Below, in pieces: positions 13,641-18,296 of a stretch of 18,296 bases of DNA; the stretch's first letter is position 1, and every line of letters begins with the position of its first letter. The notes beneath the pieces were generated by a model, which was given only the letters and a program-made list of their open reading frames with translations, had not been told where the DNA came from and ran no database searches. The stretch lies in the NCBI GenBank assembly GCA_024275615.1, contig JAJRYU010000804.1:1-18296 (forward strand), given 5' to 3'. This DNA comes from Planctomycetota bacterium (lineage in GTDB: Bacteria > Planctomycetota > GCA-002687715 > DRQF01). Both the position numbers and the translations under genes were made by a program.

Positions 13641-15332
13641 GTGGTTGGCATTCTTAAGATCTTCCTAAGCAGTCCGGGTCCCAGCAAGTGGTTGGTCTTG
13701 CTCTGCGTCATTGTTGCCAGCGTCGCCGAAGGTATGGGACTAGCACTCCTGTTGCCGCTCATGTCATCCGCCGCAGGCAGTGGTGCTCAGGAATCGTCGA
13801 AACTTGCTGAGTTGGTTCTAGGGGCTCTCCAATACTTGAACATTTCAAATTCCTTTGAAGTCCTGCTCGGGCTTGTCTGCGTAGCGATGGCTCTCAAAGT
13901 TGTCTTGCTCATCGCCGCCATGCGCTACGTCGGCTATGCCATCGCTGACGTCGCCACAGGTTTGAGAAGTGAGCTCATTGGCAGTGTGCTCGAAGTTCGT
14001 TGGCCCTATTTTACGCAGATGCAAAAAGGGGCCATTGCTAATGCGGTGGGGGTCGACGCGACACGTTCGGGGGCAGCCTACCGTCTGGCAACGGTTTCGT
14101 TGTCATCACTTATACACACTCTCGTCTATGTTGTTCTTGCTCTCTTAGTGTCGGTAAAGACAGCATTCTATTCCTTGATTCTAGGTACAGCGATTGCCTT
14201 GATTCTCATGCCCTTGGTGCAGATGGCCAGGAAGGCTGGGCGGAAGCAACGGCAGCGAACTGAAGAACTTGTGACTCTCGTGACTGATGCCCTGGGGAAT
14301 ATCAAACCTCTCAAGGCCATGGGACGACAAAGTCATCTGGCGCGCTTCGTCGACAAGAAGATCCGCTCATTGCGCAAAGGATTGCGTCGTGAGGCCGTCA
14401 GCCGCTTGTTGATGAAGAGTCTACAAGAACCCCTTCTCATCATCTTTTTGGCTGCGGGGTTCTATTTCTCGCGCTCAAAACTGGATATCCCCATTCCCAA
14501 TTTGATTATCATGGCGATCTTGCTGGAAAGAACCGTGAGGGCCATCAATCAGTTTCAGATGCACGTTCAGAAAGCTGCGATTTTGGAAGCCTCTTATTGG
14601 GCGGTCAAACGCATGACTAAAGAGGCCAGGGATTTTCGCGAAGAGTGGCAAGGAACAAGAGTGCCCACTCTCAAGCGCGGCTGCCGTTTGGAGGACGTTT
14701 GTTTTTCCTATGGGGACAAGAAAGTTCTGGACCATATCTCTTTCGAAGCCCCCGCTGGCAAACTCACCGTCATCACCGGGGCGTCTGGAGCTGGCAAGAC
14801 AACGATTACCGATCTTCTTCTCGGCATGATCGAACCAGATTCTGGTGCTGTCTTGGTTGACGGTGTATCTCTGAGAGACCTCGATCTTGCGGCATGGCGA
14901 GGCATGGTGGGTTATGTGCCTCAGGAGCTCACTCTTTTTCACGATTCAATTCTCGCCAACGTGACTTTGGGAGACCCAGCTATCACTGAGGCCGCCGTCA
15001 CAGCCGCTTTGCAAGCGGCTGGGGCTTGGGATTTTGTCTCTTCTCTTTCCGAAGGATTGCAGACAACGGTGGGGGAAGGTGGCTCGCAGCTTTCAGGTGG
15101 TCAACGGCAGAGGATTGCCTTGGCTCGCGCCCTTGTTCTCGACCCAGCACTTTTGATTTTGGACGAAGTTACGAGCGCTCTAGATCCAGCGACCGAAAAA
15201 GAAATCTGTAGCAACGTCCTTGATCTTGCCCGAGATCGAACAGTGATCGCTATCACCCACAAAGCCCTTTGGGCAGAAGCCGCCGAACGCACATATCATC
15301 TTGGACCCGACGGCGCTCGAATCGCAGATTAG
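13641..15332 (+). CDS. ABC exporter, MsbA-like half-transporter (membrane and ATPase domains fused)
   Basis: This 563-residue protein has an N-terminal type-I exporter membrane domain (about residues 1-330, with hydrophobic segments such as WLVLLCVIVASVAEGMGLAL) and a C-terminal ATPase. All ATPase motifs are intact: Walker A GASGAGKTT with Lys386, Q-loop YVPQE, signature LSGGQ (484-488), Walker B LLILDE with Asp508 and Glu509, and the switch His540. It should work as a dimer, flipping or exporting a lipid, glycan or peptide; the substrate is unknown. GAGG six bases before the GTG supports this start. It lies 50 bp after the nucleoside phosphorylase with no terminator, so it may share the microcompartment transcript, though a functional link is not obvious. 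Confidence 0.92.
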   Translation: MVGILKIFLSSPGPSKWLVLLCVIVASVAEGMGLALLLPLMSSAAGSGAQESSKLAELVLGALQYLNISNSFEVLLGLVCVAMALKVVLLIAAMRYVGYAIADVATGLRSELIGSVLEVRWPYFTQMQKGAIANAVGVDATRSGAAYRLATVSLSSLIHTLVYVVLALLVSVKTAFYSLILGTAIALILMPLVQMARKAGRKQRQRTEELVTLVTDALGNIKPLKAMGRQSHLARFVDKKIRSLRKGLRREAVSRLLMKSLQEPLLIIFLAAGFYFSRSKLDIPIPNLIIMAILLERTVRAINQFQMHVQKAAILEASYWAVKRMTKEARDFREEWQGTRVPTLKRGCRLEDVCFSYGDKKVLDHISFEAPAGKLTVITGASGAGKTTITDLLLGMIEPDSGAVLVDGVSLRDLDLAAWRGMVGYVPQELTLFHDSILANVTLGDPAITEAAVTAALQAAGAWDFVSSLSEGLQTTVGEGGSQLSGGQRQRIALARALVLDPALLILDEVTSALDPATEKEICSNVLDLARDRTVIAITHKALWAEAAERTYHLGPDGARIAD

Positions 15333-15341
15333 CGCGCATTA

Positions 15342-15369
15342 TTCCCGACCTTACGGCCAAGGTCGGGAA
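15342..15369 (+). terminator. Strong hairpin between convergent genes
   Basis: TTCCCGACCTT (15342-15352) and AAGGTCGGGAA (15359-15369) form a perfect 11-bp stem with a six-base loop, ten bases after the ABC exporter stop. It is placed to end transcription from both sides, because the next gene is convergent. Neither side has a T-tract, so it is not a textbook intrinsic terminator. Confidence 0.5.
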
Positions 15370-15570
15370 CATAGCGCCCGGCCTCGTCGTCATTCGCCAC
15401 TCACGACCGATGGTCGCTCGCGGCTCATTCTTCGATGTCGAGTACTCTGCCGCCAATGAACATTCACAGGGAATTGCCGATGAGTCGGAGAAAGAGACCA
15501 TAGGTTTGACCTCGGAGCAGGGATGTGAATCTTTGACCGCAAGTGACCACAATCTCATGAGTAAGGCGGG

Positions 15571-16002
15571 CTAGGGCCACAGGTATTTGTCGGTTTCTTC
15601 GTCGATACGTACTTCCCATTGCAAGCTCTCAACCAAGTCATCCTTGAACCAGACGTTCATGTCCCAAGCCGGACAGTAGATCAGGCCTGTTTCATCTTCA
15701 TCCCACTCGACGCGCTTTCTGCGCATGAGACGACACAGGTCCTTGCGAGATTGCCCGATGACCTTGCTACCTTTCAACATGGCCTCTGGCGAGCTTGTCT
15801 CGATCAAGACAAGGCGCCACTCGGATTCTGTGTCGAAATGGAAGGACACACCCTTGTCCCAGTAATACCAAGCTTCGGTTGATGTGCCGCCTTCGTGGTC
15901 GTGGGCAATGACCTGGCCAGGTTCTCCCAAGATTTCTTTCAAGCCGTCGCGGCTGAGGCCAAACTTGACTTGGTCCAGGCCGACCCGCGGTTCTATCTTC
16001 AT
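15571..16002 (-). CDS. Small hypothetical protein coupled to a methyltransferase gene
   Basis: This 143-residue protein begins MKIEPRVGLDQVKFGLSRDG and continues LKEILGEPGQV, a pattern common to small domains in which 'f G.s.eevk..lGeP' opens a beta-rich fold. The rest is rich in Trp, Tyr and acidic residues (EAWYYWDKGVSFHF, YCPAWDMNVWFKDD). No signal peptide, membrane segment or catalytic motif is seen. The frame is open to 16050, but I choose the ATG at 16002 because it lies two bases after the methyltransferase stop and the longer start would overlap that gene. It is probably translated by coupling. Immunity-protein-like or accessory roles are possible but unsupported. Confidence 0.7.
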   Translation of the reverse strand: MKIEPRVGLDQVKFGLSRDGLKEILGEPGQVIAHDHEGGTSTEAWYYWDKGVSFHFDTESEWRLVLIETSSPEAMLKGSKVIGQSRKDLCRLMRRKRVEWDEDETGLIYCPAWDMNVWFKDDLVESLQWEVRIDEETDKYLWP

Positions 16003-16004
16003 GC

Positions 16005-17282
16005 TTAACTCAGGTTTTTTAGAAAAGGTTGGGCAATTTTGGCATCCCATTCCGCTGGCGACATAAGCACAACGTTAGGGTGTGTCGAGTCCAAGATGAC
16101 GTGCTTACCACGAAACCTCTTGGTGTATTCGATCCACGCGCGATAGTGGGCGATGACACGATGGGGATCTTGGCACTCTTCAAGAGTTCTTGTGAGGCGC
16201 TTCTTTTCACGACCTTCGGTATTTGTCACGGCAGTCTCCAGTCGCTTGACCAGAGATTCGGGGTGAATCCAAGTCGTCACTGTCGTTACTTCGTCAGCCA
16301 CAGAGATAACTTCCGTGGCTGGGTCATGAGCAAAAGTCATAGCCCCGGTAGCGAACGGTCTGAGGAAGTCGTATTCAAAAATGAGGCGTTCGTGTTCTGA
16401 TTTTTGGTCCTCGTGATAGCTCTCGGCCGCGAATGAATCGGACCAAGAGGTGCCGTCTTGCCATTGCATATGCGTCGTCAGTTCAGCCAGGGAACCAGAC
16501 TGAATTTTTGTGCGGAGTTCCTTGTTGATTGCCGGGAGGGGAGCGCCGAGAACGAGTTCATGCCGGATGCGATGCATGTGCCCGATGACAATGAATCGCC
16601 CCTTGAATTCTGAGGGAATGATCTCAACCGAGGCGAAGCAACCCCGACGATAGCGTAGGAGATTTTCGACCGCCGTGCGCGTGAAATAGAATTGCTTGAT
16701 GCCCGCCGTGACTCCGCCTGTGCCAATAACCATCACCGGCAGTCGTTCCAGGAGCATTTGCTCCAGCCGGTTGATTTTCAGCATACGGCGATCATGGGAA
16801 CCCAAGGTGGCGACTTCCAGAATCAACCGGCACTTCGTCGATGCGATCAGTCGATCGAGAGAGTTAATGGGGTCCACCAAATGATGTAAGACGTTGAGGC
16901 AGAGAACGTGGTCAAACTTCTCGGCAATGGGGTCATTTTCAAGATCTCTAAACGTAAACTCAACATCTTGGCCAAGAACATTGGCGAGGATCCGCCCCTT
17001 GCGAACGTTTTCGGTTTCGAGGTCAACGCCCAAAACCCGGTTAGCACCACGTTTTTTGGCGTCGAAACAGAAGAATCCTAAGCCGCATCCCACGTCCATC
17101 ACACTTTGATCACCCATGTCCCTAGGGAAGATCAGATCGGCTGTACTGGAACGGTCATGCCCATCCGTGACTATCCCATGGGGCAAGGAGATAGCCTGGT
17201 AGCGAAATGTTTCGGTACGGAGCAGCTCCTCAATGCGCTCTTTGCTCCATGTGGACTCGGGTTGTGTGGGTTGTTGCGACAT
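16005..17282 (-). CDS. SAM-dependent methyltransferase with an uncharacterised C-terminal region
   Basis: The N-terminal half is a class I methyltransferase: motif I VMDVGCGLGFF at about residues 61-71, acidic VDLE at about 87, and LCLNVLHHLVDP at about 127-138. The lead-in FRYQAISLPHGIVTDGHDRS resembles the start of the CmoB/DUF1698-type methyltransferase group, but the rest does not allow a tRNA substrate to be assigned. The last 200 residues (including FEYDFLRPFATGAMTFAHDP and KHVILDSTHPNVVLMSP) match nothing I recognise. I start at the ATG at 17282 (425 residues); the frame extends upstream to 17348 without a better start and would overlap the divergent gene. Its neighbours suggest modification of a surface or secreted molecule. 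Confidence 0.8.
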   Translation of the reverse strand: MSQQPTQPESTWSKERIEELLRTETFRYQAISLPHGIVTDGHDRSSTADLIFPRDMGDQSVMDVGCGLGFFCFDAKKRGANRVLGVDLETENVRKGRILANVLGQDVEFTFRDLENDPIAEKFDHVLCLNVLHHLVDPINSLDRLIASTKCRLILEVATLGSHDRRMLKINRLEQMLLERLPVMVIGTGGVTAGIKQFYFTRTAVENLLRYRRGCFASVEIIPSEFKGRFIVIGHMHRIRHELVLGAPLPAINKELRTKIQSGSLAELTTHMQWQDGTSWSDSFAAESYHEDQKSEHERLIFEYDFLRPFATGAMTFAHDPATEVISVADEVTTVTTWIHPESLVKRLETAVTNTEGREKKRLTRTLEECQDPHRVIAHYRAWIEYTKRFRGKHVILDSTHPNVVLMSPAEWDAKIAQPFLKNLS

Positions 17283-17289
17283 TCTTGTG

Positions 17290-17318
17290 GTAGTAATCTG
17301 GGATGAGTGTTGAGTCGA
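17290..17318 (-). promoter_or_regulatory. Possible leaderless promoter of the methyltransferase gene
   Basis: Read on the minus strand, TCGACT (17318-17313) and TACTAC (17295-17290) are 17 bp apart, and the -10 element ends seven bases before the ATG at 17282. No ribosome binding site is seen. The promoter overlaps the 41-bp divergent gap. Confidence 0.3.
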
Positions 17319-17323
17319 CCAGG

Positions 17324-18296
17324 ATGAGTGCCCCAGGCACGGATCCAACAGTCCTTACTAACACGCATCTTTCCGTTCTGTCAACGTCGTGGCCGTTGAA
17401 GGACAGTCTCCATGGGGGCTTTCGCAGAGCGAAGGCGATCGAACTGGGATATCGACTGAGGATGAACTGGAAAACGATCGCATTGCCCCGTCCCCTCTGG
17501 GTGCTCTTCAAGAAGGGGCGGGCAGCGAAAATGCGCCTGCGACGCTCCACGGCTTCACTCCTGCTCGCCGCCGGTTATCCGTCGATCATGGCTGAGTTTC
17601 TCAGGACAAAGGGTTTGACTGGCCAGGTTGTCCTCAAGAAACAAGGTATCTTGTCGGTCAGCGCAGGTGCGAGTTTTCTTCGATTTTCCGAGCGCCCCAA
17701 AGCCATTAACAAGCTCAAGGCTGAATACGCCGGGTGGACGCGTCTTCGTGAACTTGATTTTGAGGATATTATTGCTGAGTCGATGTTGCTGCACGAATAT
17801 GATGGGGCATGTGTCCTTGAGGTCTCGGCATTGGATTCAATCACCTTGGCGGAGCAGGCCGCCGTTTCTCTACCCATCATCAAGAAGTTGTTTGATGCGG
17901 CGCGGCCGCTAGTACCTCAGTCAATACCGCCGACGATCGCAGCGTCTTTGGAAGTCTACCGATCTACCCGTTCTCATGGAGATGGCGGTGATCTCGAGAG
18001 CGAGATAAGGACCGCATTTACCGAACCGCTCATGATGGGAGTATCCCACCAAGACCTTCATCTTCGCAACGTCATGAAGAACAAGTTCGGGAAGCCAATT
18101 CTCATCGATCTCAAAAGTTGTGTTGAAGATCAGGTGCTTGCCCTGGATGTCCTGAATTTTGTCTGCAAGTATCGTGCGTTTCGCAGCGGTCGCAATGTTG
18201 TCGATCAAGCCAATTTTGAACACAAGTCCGGCTGGAACATTGATGAGTTGGTCGATGTACTCAGTCTTCTAGACTTACCTCGGAATCTCTGGGGAC
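17324..18296 (+). CDS. Phosphotransferase of the aminoglycoside/lipopolysaccharide-kinase fold (3' end cut)
   Basis: This frame starts at an ATG (17324) and stays open to the window edge, 324 codons, so the end is missing. The catalytic core of the APH/protein-kinase-like fold is visible: SHQDLHLRN (His242, Asp244 as catalytic base, Asn249) and ILIDLKSC with Asp262 in the metal-binding position. Upstream, QVVLKKQGILSVSAGASFLRF may be part of the nucleotide-binding lobe. A basic stretch (LFKKGRAAKMRLRRSTASL) lies near residues 62-80. It could phosphorylate a sugar in lipopolysaccharide or capsule, or a small molecule; the fold does not decide. It diverges from the methyltransferase gene with 41 bases between their starts. 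Confidence 0.78.
   Translation, partial: MSAPGTDPTVLTNTHLSVLSTSWPLKDSLHGGFRRAKAIELGYRLRMNWKTIALPRPLWVLFKKGRAAKMRLRRSTASLLLAAGYPSIMAEFLRTKGLTGQVVLKKQGILSVSAGASFLRFSERPKAINKLKAEYAGWTRLRELDFEDIIAESMLLHEYDGACVLEVSALDSITLAEQAAVSLPIIKKLFDAARPLVPQSIPPTIAASLEVYRSTRSHGDGGDLESEIRTAFTEPLMMGVSHQDLHLRNVMKNKFGKPILIDLKSCVEDQVLALDVLNFVCKYRAFRSGRNVVDQANFEHKSGWNIDELVDVLSLLDLPRNLWG

Noticed and set aside
15253..15574. About 100-residue frames on both strands over the gap after the ABC exporter
   Set aside because: Both overlap the end of the exporter, include the hairpin, lack ribosome binding sites and resemble no protein family.
1..18296. tRNA or rRNA genes, CRISPR arrays, insertion sequences, phage genes
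   Set aside because: No direct-repeat array, transposase frame, terminal inverted repeats or cloverleaf-like segment was noticed on reading. A covariance-model search was not possible here.

Overview
The window looks like a piece of chromosome from an uncultured Gram-negative bacterium of moderate GC content (roughly 50-55% by eye). The Gram-negative reading rests on an outer-membrane-type lipoprotein, a UppP phosphatase, an MsbA-like exporter and envelope or glycan-type enzymes. The nearest cultured relative cannot be named from sequence alone. The bacterial microcompartment (BMC) gene set in the middle resembles the sugar-phosphate-utilising (SPU) loci known mainly from candidate phyla, so an uncultured lineage is plausible.

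Region 1 (1-5058, + strand) holds the tail of an unknown Cys-rich protein, undecaprenyl-diphosphatase (uppP), an HDOD signalling protein translationally coupled to a soluble transhydrogenase (sthA), and a 560-residue protein that appears to be a worn methyltransferase-like, GT-A-like and TPR fusion. Region 2 (5185-9030, + strand) has a lipoprotein that resembles an M28 peptidase without its metal ligands, a BFD/NifU-type [2Fe-2S] mini-protein followed by a NifS/IscS cysteine desulfurase, a YkuD-fold protein that lacks both catalytic His and Cys, and a DUF151 bifunctional-nuclease-family protein. A polytopic membrane protein follows on the - strand (9034-9990).

Region 3 (about 10010-13590, + strand) is the most interesting part. 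It is a tightly packed operon of three different BMC-P (EutN/CcmL) vertex proteins, an RpiB-like isomerase with a 105-residue N-terminal extension, an unrecognised 88-residue protein, deoxyribose-phosphate aldolase (deoC) with an amphipathic N-terminal helix, and a uridine-phosphorylase-type enzyme. Together these suggest capture of nucleosides, release of pentose phosphates and retro-aldol cleavage of deoxyribose-5-phosphate to glyceraldehyde-3-phosphate plus acetaldehyde, the volatile aldehyde a shell would hold. No hexameric shell protein, phosphopentomutase, aldehyde dehydrogenase or phosphotransacylase is in the window. An ABC exporter follows 50 bp downstream (13641-15332).

Region 4 (15333-18296) holds a strong hairpin, a two-gene - strand unit (a methyltransferase with an unknown C-terminal half and a small coupled protein), and a divergent phosphotransferase (kinase-fold) gene cut by the window end.

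Two patterns cross the window. Several proteins keep a catalytic fold but lose the catalytic residues. Several genes have a -10-like hexamer ending only 5-7 nt before the ATG, which suggests leaderless mRNAs. No tRNA, rRNA, CRISPR array, insertion sequence or phage gene was seen. The only gene-free stretch near 300 bases is 15333-15570 (238 bases), which holds the hairpin and nothing else I can support.
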